From Bacteroidaceae bacterium (lineage in GTDB: Bacteria > Bacteroidota > Bacteroidia > Bacteroidales > Bacteroidaceae), in NCBI GenBank assembly GCA_017526905.1, contig JAFXQT010000100.1, positions 1-45,691 of the forward strand: a DNA stretch of 45,691 nt, written 5' to 3'. Positions 9,558-20,100 of this stretch are shown here, one piece after another. Under the pieces are notes generated by a model. The model saw only the letters and a list, made by a program, of their open reading frames with translations, searched no databases and was not told the origin of the DNA. Position numbers and translations under genes: made by a program. Numbering within the stretch: position 1 is the stretch's first letter; each line of letters starts with the position of its first letter.

Positions 9558-10349
9558 TCAGAGATTATCCTTTTCGATATCCTTGAAGTATTTGTATGTG
9601 CCGTGCTTGATCTCTTCGGTGGCAGCCTCGTCGCATACGATGATGCCGTGCTTGTGCAGCTGCAGGGCAGAGATGGTCCACCACTGGGTTACGGGGCCTT
9701 CGATGGCGGCTTGCAGTGCGCGGGCCTTGTTGTGGCCGTTGCAGAGGATGAGCACTTCCTTGGCATCCATCACGGTGCCTACGCCCACGGTGAGTGCGGT
9801 GGCCGGCACATCCTCGGGTTTGCCTCCGAAGAAGCGGCTGTTGGCCACGCGGGTGTCGGTGGTGAGGGTCTTTTGGCGGGTGCGGCTGTTGAGGCTGCTG
9901 CCCGGCTCGTTGAAGGCGATGTGACCATCGGGTCCGATGCCGCCCATGAACAGGTCGATGCCGCCGGCCTCCTGTATCATCTGCTCGTAGTGGGCACATT
10001 CGGCTTCGAGGTCGCTGGCGTTGCCGTTCAGGATATGGATGTTCTCTTTGGGGATGTCGATGTGGTTGAAGAAGTTGGTGGCCATGAAGGAGTGGTAGCT
10101 CTCGGGATGGCTTTCGGGCAAGCCTACATACTCGTCCATGTTGAAGGTGAGCACGTGTTTGAAGCTGACACGGCCTTCTTTGTTGGCCTTGACCAATGCC
10201 TGATAGGTGCCGATGGGGCTGGAGCCTGTGGGCAGGCCCAGGACAAAGGGTTTCTCAGCTGTGGGCTGAGCGGCGTTGATCTTGTTGATGATGTACTCGG
10301 CTGCCCATTGGGACATCCGCTCGTAGTTGGGTTCGATAATTACTCTCAT
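9558..10349 (-). CDS. nagB: Glucosamine-6-phosphate deaminase
   Basis: Converts glucosamine 6-phosphate to fructose 6-phosphate and ammonia, the entry of amino sugars into glycolysis. The 263-residue protein has the length of the hexameric E. coli-type enzyme and keeps its key residues at the same numbers: Asp72 (FNMDEY), Asp141 and His143 ([12 protein letters not shown]) and Glu148, plus the phosphate-binding [13 protein letters not shown] (38-49). It lies 31 bases downstream of the propeller lipoprotein gene and 9 bases upstream of the adenosyltransferase gene. It sits in the same strand block as a predicted mucin/glycoprotein peptidase, so use of host amino sugars is plausible, but the functional link is inference. 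Confidence 0.97.
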   Translation of the reverse strand: MRVIIEPNYERMSQWAAEYIINKINAAQPTAEKPFVLGLPTGSSPIGTYQALVKANKEGRVSFKHVLTFNMDEYVGLPESHPESYHSFMATNFFNHIDIPKENIHILNGNASDLEAECAHYEQMIQEAGGIDLFMGGIGPDGHIAFNEPGSSLNSRTRQKTLTTDTRVANSRFFGGKPEDVPATALTVGVGTVMDAKEVLILCNGHNKARALQAAIEGPVTQWWTISALQLHKHGIIVCDEAATEEIKHGTYKYFKDIEKDNL

Positions 10350-10380
10350 TGTTTTTTTGTGTTAGGGTGTAACGTTAAGG

Positions 10381-11925
10381 CTATTCTTTGTGTTGAAAGG
10401 TGGCGGGTTGTGCTTCCGTCTGCCTGACGGTGTGGATAAGTGCCTCGTGGCCTACCTGCACGGCGTTGCGTGTGAGTTCGGGCACGTTGTAGCTTTTCAG
10501 CAGCAGGAGGTTCTGTTCTGGATCCTTTTGCGGCAGCAGGAATGCACGGTGTGCCTGTCCTTTCCTGTCGAAATAGGCAATATAGGGGCGGGTGAAGTTG
10601 CCATCGTCACGGCGCGAGGAGAATACAATCCAGCGGCCGTTGCTGGACCATGTGTGGTAGCTGTCCACATCCGGGCTGTTGGTTGCGGTCAGGGGATAGG
10701 GGTCGGCATGTGAAAGGGGGGCTACCCAGAGGTCGGCGCTCTTGTGCCAGATGTGGAACTGACCGTAGTCGGCAAGGGTGTAGAGCAGATAGCGGCCATC
10801 GGGGCTGATGCGCGGCACGCTGGCACTCTTGCCTGACGAGGCGCAGTCTATTTCCAGCTGCGGCTGTCCGAACCGGCGTGTGATGGTGTCGAAGGGCACT
10901 GACCAGACATCGTAGCGGATGCTGTCGTAGTGTGGGAGCAGCCATTCGGCCGTTTTGCGTTTTCCGTAGAGCGAGTCGGGCATGGCATGCATGTTGGCCG
11001 AACAGTAATAGAGACGGTCGCCGGCCGGGTTCCAGCAGGGGAAAGTCTCAAAGGCGTCGCCCTTGTCTGCTCCGGGTATGCGGCTCACGGTGTTGTTCGT
11101 AACGTCGTAGAGCAGCAGGTCCGATGCTTCGTCCAGCACCTCGATCTTCTCGGCATGCTGCATGTGAAACACCTGGCCGGTGAGGTTGGTTGAAAATGCC
11201 ACCAGCGGTAGTGTGGGGTGCCATGAGGGATAGACGCCGGCACCCAGGATGCTGTCATGCCGGATGGATATCTTGTGTGCCTCGGCGCCATCGGCGATGA
11301 TGGTGCCGCCATGGGCCCCACGCACATGGAACAACATGTGGCGCGTGTCGTAGTTTTGGTAGTTGTGGCAATTCACGCAGTGGTTCTCATCGTCGTCGAA
11401 GGTGCGGTTGTTCTCGTAGATGGGCTGTTCGTCGAAGTTGGTGAGATTGCGTTGGTAGAGTCCCACCTGACGGTAGAGTTCATAGCCCGGTTCGATCAGA
11501 CGGTAGCTCAGGAAGGGGTCGATGGCTTCTTGTGCCACGGTGAGTGTGTAGCGCGGGAAGCGCTGCCACTGGCCGTTGTGCTGTGCGTAGATATCCACGC
11601 CGATGTTTGTTCCTTTGGCTTGTGCCAGCAACTGTCGCCAGGCGGTGGTGTCCATGTCGATTTTGCCGTCGGCATCGGCACCTGCTATCAGGAGGTAGTC
11701 GTCGGCATGCAGCGCATATCCCACCACGAAGGCGTCGGCCTTATCGTCCTGCACCATGAAGTTGAGGGGGGCGATATTGGGGGGTATGACGATGTTGCGG
11801 TAGTCGGGATAGATGGCCGGTTGTTTGTCGGTGCGGCTATAGTCCGTGGGGATGGTGGGGCTGCTGTTGCAGGCCATCATCATCAAACTCAATAGCAGTA
11901 GTATGTATTGCAGGCTTTTTCTCAT
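10381..11925 (-). CDS. Beta-propeller (TolB-like) lipoprotein with a CxxCH motif
   Basis: A 514-residue protein with a lipoprotein signal peptide (LMMMAC, Cys19), so probably membrane-anchored. The C-terminal two thirds contain WD40/TolB-like blades (YPSWHPTLPLVAFSTN, FPCWNPAGDRLYYCSA, VPRISPDGRYLLYTLA, YHTWSSNGRWIVFSS). Upstream of the propeller, residues 183-187 read CVNCH, a canonical c-type haem attachment site, so a monohaem role is possible; no distal axial ligand can be assigned from sequence. The next gene upstream (a membrane protein) starts 23 bases away on the same strand, and I recall this pairing from other Bacteroidales genomes. Substrate and reaction unknown. If no haem is bound, the motif could bind metal. 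Confidence 0.8.
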   Translation of the reverse strand: MRKSLQYILLLLSLMMMACNSSPTIPTDYSRTDKQPAIYPDYRNIVIPPNIAPLNFMVQDDKADAFVVGYALHADDYLLIAGADADGKIDMDTTAWRQLLAQAKGTNIGVDIYAQHNGQWQRFPRYTLTVAQEAIDPFLSYRLIEPGYELYRQVGLYQRNLTNFDEQPIYENNRTFDDDENHCVNCHNYQNYDTRHMLFHVRGAHGGTIIADGAEAHKISIRHDSILGAGVYPSWHPTLPLVAFSTNLTGQVFHMQHAEKIEVLDEASDLLLYDVTNNTVSRIPGADKGDAFETFPCWNPAGDRLYYCSANMHAMPDSLYGKRKTAEWLLPHYDSIRYDVWSVPFDTITRRFGQPQLEIDCASSGKSASVPRISPDGRYLLYTLADYGQFHIWHKSADLWVAPLSHADPYPLTATNSPDVDSYHTWSSNGRWIVFSSRRDDGNFTRPYIAYFDRKGQAHRAFLLPQKDPEQNLLLLKSYNVPELTRNAVQVGHEALIHTVRQTEAQPATFQHKE

Positions 11926-11948
11926 CTCCGTGGTTTTATCGTTGCAAA

Positions 11949-13550
11949 CTAATTGACTCCTGCGTTGGATGTTTCCTGTGCTTTGTTGTCCTCCTTCTTT
12001 CGTGTGGCCTTGAGGTTGCCGAAGAAGTAGTAGTAGGGGTAGTAGCCTTGGAACTGGTCGAAGAGCTGCCGTGCGTGTGCAGGTCTGTCTTTGATATAGG
12101 GGCTTACGGCTTGCAGGAAGGTGGCATAGCGGCGCATGTCCATTTCCAGCGAGGGAAAGGCTTGTAGGATGGCGGGGTTCTTTTTGATTTGTGTGGTCAG
12201 CCCCTGCCCGATGAGTGTGGGCGGCACCTGTCCGGCCAGCGGCTGGCAGCGCATGAGGAAGTCGGGCATTCGCTTGGAATAGAGGTTGGCCATGAGGCTC
12301 TGTGTGAGTGCCTCCATGCTGCGGCCCTCCATGAGTGTGGCTGTGTAACCGAGGAAGCAGGGCTGCTCATACTGGCTCTCAAAGCTGTCATGCAGCGGTT
12401 CGGTGAGGCGCAGCAGGGCGAACTCGGGGTCGGCAGCCACCGCCTCGTCGTTCCCGACCATGGCCTCGTAGGGTTCGGTCCATGCTTTCTCGAAGGGCTC
12501 TTTCTGCAGGATAAAGAGGTATTTGCGTGCCAAGGCCCAGTCGCCGTCAAGCAGTGCCAGACGCGTGAGGTGCTTCAGCGAATAGAGTGTGGGGCCGTTC
12601 ATGGTGAGGTCCTCCATGGCGTTGTGGCCTGCGGCACGAAACAGACCTGCGTGGTAGTTGCAGTCTGACAGATAGTATTTGTTGCCGTTGTCCGGGAAGC
12701 CCGACCGGTTGTTCACTTTCAGCGAGTCATAGTCCATCCGGATTTGGAAGAGGTCCTCGGTGAGGCGGCCTGTATGCACCAATGCAATGGCGTAGTAGGC
12801 GGCCAGCGGGCGGTAGCTCAGTGTGGCATGTTCCTGTGCCGTCTGCACGGCTCCCTGATAGTCCTTCTGAAGCAGCTGCACCTCCATGCGTGTGAGCGGG
12901 CGGAGATAGGGATGGCGCCACGCACCGATGGCAGCCGTGCCCACAACCAAGGCCAGCACCAAGGCCACTTGGCTCAGGTTTTGCGCCAGGCTTTCGTCCT
13001 TGGGCATACGTATGATGGCCGGCAGCGGCTTTCGTGAGAAGGTGGAGATGACAAAGCCATCGACAGCCACCACCAGGAAGGCCAGGAACAGGATGCCCAA
13101 TGCGCGGCCGCTCTCATGCTGATAGTAGAGTTCCAGCCCGATCCACGACACCCACAGCATCCAGACGCCGGCCGGCAGGTATTGCAGCCAGCGCCAGCGT
13201 GGGCCGAGACGCAGGCAATAGCCCACCAGCCATGAACCCAGTGCCAGCACCAACGCCACGACGCAGCCGCCCAGCCAAGGCCAGCGGAACAGAGTGAGCC
13301 AGGCGCGCCCTATCAGCCAGAGCGAACCGTAGCTTTGCTGCCAAAGGAAGCCCATCAGCGTCAGGTCGGGTGCAAAGAATGAGCGCTCGCGGGCTACACG
13401 CCACACGTCGCCCATCCACCAGGATGCCCAGCACCATACCGCCAGGAACATGAGCAGTGGCACCGCCACGCGCCATTGTATGGTGCGCGGCGATGCTTTC
13501 TTTTGTTCCTTGTGCTGGCTGTTTGCTCTTGTCCGGTTGTGCTTGCTCAT
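11949..13550 (-). CDS. Polytopic membrane protein with C-terminal helical-repeat domain (DUF6057-like)
   Basis: The 533-residue protein starts with a basic cytoplasmic tail, then five likely membrane helices (about residues 28-46, 90-113, 122-142, 150-168 and 193-212), then a roughly 320-residue soluble part rich in helical hairpins that looks TPR-like (VQTAQEHATLSYRPLAAYYA, TRLALLDGDWALARKYLF). I associate this architecture with a Bacteroidales family of unknown function (DUF6057), without being able to check. Its start codon abuts the stop of the upstream 1,205-residue secreted protein, so translation is probably coupled. It sits directly before the CxxCH lipoprotein, suggesting a two-protein envelope unit. 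Confidence 0.75.
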   Translation of the reverse strand: MSKHNRTRANSQHKEQKKASPRTIQWRVAVPLLMFLAVWCWASWWMGDVWRVARERSFFAPDLTLMGFLWQQSYGSLWLIGRAWLTLFRWPWLGGCVVALVLALGSWLVGYCLRLGPRWRWLQYLPAGVWMLWVSWIGLELYYQHESGRALGILFLAFLVVAVDGFVISTFSRKPLPAIIRMPKDESLAQNLSQVALVLALVVGTAAIGAWRHPYLRPLTRMEVQLLQKDYQGAVQTAQEHATLSYRPLAAYYAIALVHTGRLTEDLFQIRMDYDSLKVNNRSGFPDNGNKYYLSDCNYHAGLFRAAGHNAMEDLTMNGPTLYSLKHLTRLALLDGDWALARKYLFILQKEPFEKAWTEPYEAMVGNDEAVAADPEFALLRLTEPLHDSFESQYEQPCFLGYTATLMEGRSMEALTQSLMANLYSKRMPDFLMRCQPLAGQVPPTLIGQGLTTQIKKNPAILQAFPSLEMDMRRYATFLQAVSPYIKDRPAHARQLFDQFQGYYPYYYFFGNLKATRKKEDNKAQETSNAGVN

Positions 13551-16500
13551 TTATTTGCGGATGATTTTCTTGCCGTTTTTGATGTAGATGCCTCTCGTCA
13601 GCACGGTATTCTCAGACACCTTTCGGCCTTGGAGGTCATAAATGCCATTGCTTACCACGACGGGGCCGTTGGTCGCGATGTCCTCAATGCCGTTGGTATC
13701 AGCCCCGGTCAGTGCAATGAGCAGGTCGGCTTCGGTTATGACGGGCAGCTTGCTCCAGTCGGGCAGCACTGCGCTGTATGTGTTGAGCAGGCGTTCGTCA
13801 TAGGTCGATTTCTTCTGAATGGTGGTCCATTGGGGCCGCCTGTTGGTCTTGTTCATCAGCAGTACCGTCTCGCCCTCAGCCGCCAGCCTGGACACATAGC
13901 TTCCTTGCAGGCCGCCCACTTCTGCGGGCTGGGCTGCCAGTTCTTGTCCGAAGTTGATTTCCACGGACAGGCTGTCCTCTGCCGTTGGGGTCGAGGTATA
14001 GGCTATATCGTTCAGGTGCATCACAAAGACAAAGGGCTCTCCGGCCTTTACGTGGTCCACTTCCTTCAGGCCCACATAGGTGTCATCGCCTTGTTTGACC
14101 AGGCCAGCCACGGTGTACATTTGGCCTTCAGTGCTGGTCACGTTGAGCGGATAGCACATGGCATAGTACTTGCCTATCTGAATGTCCATGGGCACCGTCT
14201 CAATGTCTTCCTCGTTCACCGTTTCAGACTCTACCTCATGCAGTTCCAGGGCACCGTTGCTGCCCAGTCCCTGCAGTGTGCTCAGGCTGAGGCGTGTGTC
14301 GTAGAGTTGTGCATAGAGATTGCCCACAGCGGTGCCATCGGGGTTGGAAAGGTCCAATTGGATCTTGCCATGGCCGAGGCCCTTCACCCGGACGAGCGAG
14401 GGTGCATAGGCCAGTGTGAGCGGTGCGTAGCCGCCGTTGCTGCCATGCAGATAGAGGCCTGTGGCGCGGTTCTGCACCAGATAAGTGCCATCGGTTTGAG
14501 GCACGAACCGGAATTGTGCCATTTCCTCGTCGGCCACCTCTTCGGGATTCACGAAATAGAGCATTGCCCCGCTGCGGACGGCGTTAGCCTCTGGCTGTTC
14601 GTAGGCCGATGTGGCAATAACGGCCTGTTTGCCGAAGAGGTAGTTGCCTGTGGCCTCGCTGTTAGCCTCGGTGGTTTCCCAGCCGTACTCGCTGTATTCC
14701 TCCATGCCAGGGAAGTGAATGGTGTAATACTTAGTGGGATCGGGGGTCTGCTGCATGGCGCTCTGGAGGGTGGCCAGTGCATTGCTCAGCAGTGTAGTCT
14801 GCTGGTCGAGTGTGGCTGCGGTGTAGGCCGTTGTCTCCACCACGGTGCGTGCCTGTTCGATGAGTTGCGGCAGCGTGTTGGTGGTGCCTTCAGTGTAGTA
14901 GCCCAGTCCGGTGCCGGTTTCAAAGTTGTTGTTCACTTGCTCGGCTTCGCGGATGAGTGCCAGCAGGGGTTCGGCATCGACATACTCGGCCAGGAAGGCG
15001 TTAATGGCTTGTTGCAGTGCCTCTATGTCGGCCTGGGTGGGATTGGCCAGTGCATTGCGTGCCAGGCCTAAGGCATGTGCCAGCCCGCTGACCACATCTT
15101 GTGGCATGTTCACTGCCTGGCAGTTGGGTGCAAGCTGTACCGGTCCACACACCTTCAGTTCGGCCAGGTTCCAGAAGATGGCTCCACCTTCCGACTTGCG
15201 GTCGTGTCCTAGTGTGCCGCTGGTGTGGTTCACCACCATTCGCAGCATTCGGTACTTGGTTCCCAGCTTTAGGTTAGGGATGATGGTCACATCGGCCTGT
15301 GTGGGGTCGAAGTCGTTGTACCCGGTCAGGATGGTGGTCCAGTTCACTTCATCGTTGCTGCCGAGCAGGTCGAAATCGGCGGGGCTGCAGTCGTTGTGGG
15401 GAGCACGCCGGGTGAACACCAGGCTCACCTCGTCCGTGGCTTCAGGCAGCGTGATGGCGAGCCAGTGTTTCTGGGCAACGATTTGTTCCAGTCCTTCGGC
15501 ATCGGTGATGGTTTCGGTGGGGATGTTGTCGGTCCAGGCTGTGTGGAAGTAGGTGGATGCATCTTCATCGATCAGGGCGGCCAGTCCGTCGCCATCCTCA
15601 CCCCATTCGCTTTCCGGCCCCATGCCAGCGTTGCTTTCCAGTTGTGATGCGGAGGTAATGAGGTTGGCCCCAGGTAGGTATTCTACCGCTGTGGCATAGA
15701 GTCCGCTTCCGCGGGCAATGAGGCTCGTTAGTTGGTTGCGCAGCTGAATGGTAGGTGCATCTGCCAGAAGTGTGGCCAGCTCCTCCTCGGGAATGGCGTT
15801 CAGATACCACGAACCGGCTGTGCGGTCGCCTGCGCTGCGTAGCATCAACGTGGATCCGTTGCCATCGTAGAGTGCCCGTTGTGTGTAATTGGTTGCATAG
15901 AGCGGCGTGAAGGTCTTTCCACTGGCATCGTACATGGCCAAGGCAAAGGTGGCATTGGTGCCCAACAGCTGCAGGTCGATACCCATTGTACTGTTGGATG
16001 TCATGGCAATGGTTGTACTGTTCTCAGCCAAGTCCAGGTATTGTCCTGTCAGCATGTTTTGGAAATCATAGCGCCCATCCGCGCGTTTGGTCAGGTGCCA
16101 CACGTATGCCGGGTCGGCGTTGTCCAGGCGGTGCCAAGTGGGCACACCGCGCTCGTCATCGCGTATAGCCAGTTTGGTCACAGGCATCTCTTCTTGTGGC
16201 AATAGTCCGAGAGCATTGAGGTCGTAGGCGCCGTTCACGAGGTAGTAATAGCCGTCGTTCACGGGGTTGGGCTTAGCGCTGAGCACCTGCTCAATAGCTG
16301 CGTTGAGGCGTTCAGTCATGTCCCGTAGTTGTTCGTCCGTAGCCTCCCAGGCATCCATCAGTTCATTGGCCTCGTCAATCAGTGCGTGTAGGTTATCCAT
16401 GAGTTCCGGGCTGTAAAAACCGGGGTCTGTTCCGGCTGGCCGTTCGGCAGCGCGTGCTGCAGCCACTGCGGCGCGCATGTCCTCATACGGATCCTCTTGC

Positions 16501-17168
16501 GTGGCCACTGTTTCCATCATGAACCAGGTCTGAGCGGTGCATGTTGTCATTGCCATGGTCTCGTCGATGTAATAGAACATGTCTGGATACATCTTCTTGA
16601 ACATGACAGAGATGACGCCATTATATGTAATATAATAAGGTGTGCCGTCGGCTCCCAACGCCATAATTTGAATGGCTTCATCGGGAATGTCGCGCCCGCT
16701 GTAGCCCGTCAGGTCGGTATGCTCGGCCGCCTTGAACACGGCCCACGCCGTGGCTTGGCTCTTGTCTGTGAGCCAGATGTCGGCACAGTCGTTCACTTCG
16801 TTCTCCGTTTTGTGCAGATATTTGCCGCTGAAGTCGTTGCGGATGTAGTAGGCATCGATGCCTTGAATCTTGAATCCTGCAGCCTCAAGCGTGAAGGTGT
16901 ACGAGTCGCCGGGAGTCGCATCGGTGAATGTGCTGAAGGCGAGGGTGTCTGGCGTGGAGCTGGGTGTGATGACGCCCAGATAGTAGGGCGTCCCCACCAG
17001 TCCGTCGGGGTTTTCCTCCGACACAGTTTCTATCCATTGTGCGGAGAGGTAGATGCGCTGGCCGTCGTGAATGTCGGTGGTGGCCAGTTCGGGAGTTGTG
17101 GCAGCCCAAACGGCGCCGGCACCGATCAGTGCCAGCGCGCAGAGTAGGGTTGAGAGGTGTTTCTTCAT
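13551..17168 (-). CDS. Secreted F5/8-type-C domain protein (paralogue B)
   Basis: A 1,205-residue protein with a signal peptide (MKKHLSTLLCALALIGAGAVWA). An N-terminal beta region is followed by a helical FIVAR-like segment (about 235-300), a lectin-like beta region (about 305-470), an F5/8-type-C/CBM32-like domain (about 500-675, from NLITSASQLES to LAELKVCG), a second helical region (690-790) and C-terminal beta domains. The tail IYDLQGRKVSENTVL...GIYIKNGKKIIRK is a Bacteroidales surface-sorting type tail. The same order is seen in the 1,213-residue protein at 21.4-25.1 kb, so the two are paralogues. The start overlaps the peptidase stop by 4 bases (ATGA), so the two are co-expressed. The domain suggests sugar binding; no catalytic motif is recognised. 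Confidence 0.85.
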   Translation of the reverse strand: MKKHLSTLLCALALIGAGAVWAATTPELATTDIHDGQRIYLSAQWIETVSEENPDGLVGTPYYLGVITPSSTPDTLAFSTFTDATPGDSYTFTLEAAGFKIQGIDAYYIRNDFSGKYLHKTENEVNDCADIWLTDKSQATAWAVFKAAEHTDLTGYSGRDIPDEAIQIMALGADGTPYYITYNGVISVMFKKMYPDMFYYIDETMAMTTCTAQTWFMMETVATQEDPYEDMRAAVAAARAAERPAGTDPGFYSPELMDNLHALIDEANELMDAWEATDEQLRDMTERLNAAIEQVLSAKPNPVNDGYYYLVNGAYDLNALGLLPQEEMPVTKLAIRDDERGVPTWHRLDNADPAYVWHLTKRADGRYDFQNMLTGQYLDLAENSTTIAMTSNSTMGIDLQLLGTNATFALAMYDASGKTFTPLYATNYTQRALYDGNGSTLMLRSAGDRTAGSWYLNAIPEEELATLLADAPTIQLRNQLTSLIARGSGLYATAVEYLPGANLITSASQLESNAGMGPESEWGEDGDGLAALIDEDASTYFHTAWTDNIPTETITDAEGLEQIVAQKHWLAITLPEATDEVSLVFTRRAPHNDCSPADFDLLGSNDEVNWTTILTGYNDFDPTQADVTIIPNLKLGTKYRMLRMVVNHTSGTLGHDRKSEGGAIFWNLAELKVCGPVQLAPNCQAVNMPQDVVSGLAHALGLARNALANPTQADIEALQQAINAFLAEYVDAEPLLALIREAEQVNNNFETGTGLGYYTEGTTNTLPQLIEQARTVVETTAYTAATLDQQTTLLSNALATLQSAMQQTPDPTKYYTIHFPGMEEYSEYGWETTEANSEATGNYLFGKQAVIATSAYEQPEANAVRSGAMLYFVNPEEVADEEMAQFRFVPQTDGTYLVQNRATGLYLHGSNGGYAPLTLAYAPSLVRVKGLGHGKIQLDLSNPDGTAVGNLYAQLYDTRLSLSTLQGLGSNGALELHEVESETVNEEDIETVPMDIQIGKYYAMCYPLNVTSTEGQMYTVAGLVKQGDDTYVGLKEVDHVKAGEPFVFVMHLNDIAYTSTPTAEDSLSVEINFGQELAAQPAEVGGLQGSYVSRLAAEGETVLLMNKTNRRPQWTTIQKKSTYDERLLNTYSAVLPDWSKLPVITEADLLIALTGADTNGIEDIATNGPVVVSNGIYDLQGRKVSENTVLTRGIYIKNGKKIIRK

Positions 17169-20100
17169 TTCTTCAGTAGTTTCTTGCTGCCCATGATGTA
17201 GATGCCGGCCTTTTGCACGTGGTCAATGCGGCGTCCGGACAGGTCGAACACGGGGGCGTTTGTTGTCGTATGATGGTTTGTGCTGTTCAGGTTGCTGATG
17301 CCAACGGCCTGTTCCATCGGATAGATGAAGGGTGCTGCCTCGGCGGCATTCTCCACATTTTGTCCGTCGGCTGTAAGAACGCTGATGTTGGTTTGTGTCT
17401 GGAAGTTGCCGGCTTTGAGCTGCACGTTGGTCAGTGTCAGGTTCAGGCCGTTCTGTGCCACCACGGGATAGTTTGCTTCCACGCGGTTGGCGCTGGTCAC
17501 GTTGAGGGTGTTGTTCTCGTAGGTGGCGGTTTGCAGTCCGTCCACGTCGGCGTCGGTCACAGCAAACGGCAGGCACAGGGCTGCATAGCCACTGAAGGGC
17601 TTCGTGAACTTCAGCGTGCCCACGGTGGCGTTGGTGGGGATGAAGCAAGGCTGCGTGCCGTCGATGACGACCTGCTGTGCCGTTCCGTCGGTGTTGATCA
17701 CGTTGGCGGCCTTCAGCACATTGTCGGGGGCGCCTTCGCCCTCCATCACCATCATGGCGTTGGTGGGCAGATAGGTGTCGATGTCAGTAGTGCTGCCGGT
17801 CCACCACACATTAGCGTTGTCCTCCTTGCCGAAATAGACATTGGCCTTGTACACCTTGTTGGTGCTGCTCTTGTAGTAGGGGCAGGGCACGTCGCTCATG
17901 TTTGCTTCGGCAGCCACTACGCGGAAGTTGTCCACGCCGAGGTTCTTGACCGATGTGGGCAGGGTGGCCGTCTTGGCATTGGTGGCCCAGATGAGATTGC
18001 CTTTCAGGTCGTAGAACTTGTGGCCCATATAGCCCTTACCCTTAAAGGTGATCGTGCTTCCGCTCAGCGTGAAGTAGTCGCCGTCCACCTCAAAGTCGGG
18101 GTTGTCGTCAAAGTCCTCATAGTCGCCCACGTCGCCGATGTTGTTGCCGCCGTTGCCGCGTTGCGAGGTGTTGTTGCTCTTCTTGCCGTTGGCGGCGGGA
18201 ATGCCCTCGAACTTGTTGTTCGGGTCGGCATCCTTCATGGGCAGGATGTGGTCGTCGATGAACATGATGTTGCCCAGTTTCTTCGGGTACTTCTTCATGT
18301 ACTTCTTGGCGGCTTCGATATCAGCCTTGCTCGTGGTGACCAGATAGTTGGCATAGTCGCCCACAAAGTGGTTCTCCACGGGCACGAACATGCCGTATGC
18401 CTCAAAGAACTCCGACAGGTCGGCCTGGGCCGCGTCGCAGCACATCTTGGCCAGGTGCAGGTAGTCCAGGCGTCCGTAGGTGATGTTGGCGCCGGTCTTG
18501 GTTTCGCCGCCATCCACAAACGGAGTGGTGCTGTCCCAGCCCGAGCGTTTGTTGATGGGGTTCTTGCGCAGGGTGCGGAACAGGTTTGGCAGGAACTGGT
18601 CGTCGTGATGCATGACATGGAAGTAGAGGTAGAGCTGGAAGAACATGCTGGTGGTGTTCCAGATGTCGCGTCCCACCCAAGGCTTGGAGGTGGCCAGGTC
18701 GGCAAACACGTCGGGCGGCAGCTGGCGGCGCGAGGTCTGGATGCCCTGCTCAAAGGTGTTGATGTTGGAGAACATGTTATTGGAGCTCTCAGTGGTGCCG
18801 CACACATTGATGCTGCCCTGGTGGTTGTGTCCCATCTCGTGGCTGGGACCCCACAGGCTGCCGGCCTTGCGCATGTTGGCATAGTTCATGATTTGGGAGA
18901 TGGTGCCCTCGCTGTACCAGGTGCCGTAGGTTGATGCGTGCATGTATGAGCTGGCACCGCTGAAGGCGTTCCAGATGTTGCGGTAGCGGCCTTCAAAGTC
19001 CTCCACGCCCATGTAGCGTTCTTCATTCTCGGGGATCATGTCCCAGATGCGCATTAGGCCTTCCATCTCGTTGGGTTCTGCGGCCAGCACCAGCTTCGTG
19101 TCCATCTGGAACACCAGGTGCTTGGTCTTGAGGTTGACGAACGGAGCCTTGAGCAGGTCCTGCTGCAGCAGTTTCCAGTCGGCATTGGTCATGCCGCGCG
19201 TAGCATCCCAGTAGCCGTTCAGCTGTCCGCCCTCGATGTGTATCTTGATGTCGGGATAGTCGGCCAGGTATTTGCTGGTGTTGTTCAGCTGGTGGAAGAT
19301 GTATAGCAAAGCCTGCTGTCCGGAATAGATCAGGTTGAGGCCTTTCTTCAGCGGCGTCTGTGTACCGGTGGGGTGGTTGCCGGCCACGCCGTCGGTGGTG
19401 ATGGTTTCCAAGGCCAGCGTGCATTCGCTCTTGGGTGCCTCGTCCACATAGATATAGATGATATCGCCGGGGTTGGCCACGATGCCGGTGGGTCCGGACA
19501 GGCGGCCGAAGGAGTTGGCCATGGTGAAGTTGTTGCCGTTGGCCATTTCCTGGTGGTGGCTGTATATCTTGTAGTCGGCTATGCGGAAGAACTTCTCGTA
19601 GCCGGCCGTGTAGCCGGTTGTTTTGTTGGTGAACTGCTGCCATGTGTTGTTCTTCACCTTCAGCACCATGGCCTGCATGTCGGCATTCAGGGCGGCGAAG
19701 TCGTAGTTGGCGGCCAACTGCTCATCCGTCATGGCCTGGATGGCGGGCAGCAGGGTGGTGCATGCCTTGTCGGCAAAGAGTGCGTCCAGGTGTTCCTGCA
19801 GCGTGCTCTGGTTCTTTACCAGGTCGTTGAAGATCTGCAGGGCACCGCGTGCGGCATCGATGTCGGCCTGGTTCAGCTGCACGTTCTCGAATTGCCAGAG
19901 GTTGCCGTCGTTGCCCGTGTCGGCCCACATCACCACGTTGTGGTTGGCGTCCGTGTGGCATCCGGCGGCAGCCCCGTCGGCGTTGGTGATGTACCACTTG
20001 TAGTTCCACTCATCGCTGGTGCGTCTGGGGTAGAGGGTGGCCTGGTTGTTTCCTGTTTTGTAGATGTTGCTGGTCGAGCCTTGCACCTGTATGTACCGTT

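Noticed and set aside
8988-10349. Cobalamin riboswitch controlling the adenosyltransferase
   Set aside because: The spacing to nagB is only 9 bases and I see no B12-box-like conserved core upstream of nagB.
17213-18934. 573-codon plus-strand open frame opposite the M60 gene
   Set aside because: Antisense to the HExxH-bearing peptidase; low-complexity Val/His/Gly composition.
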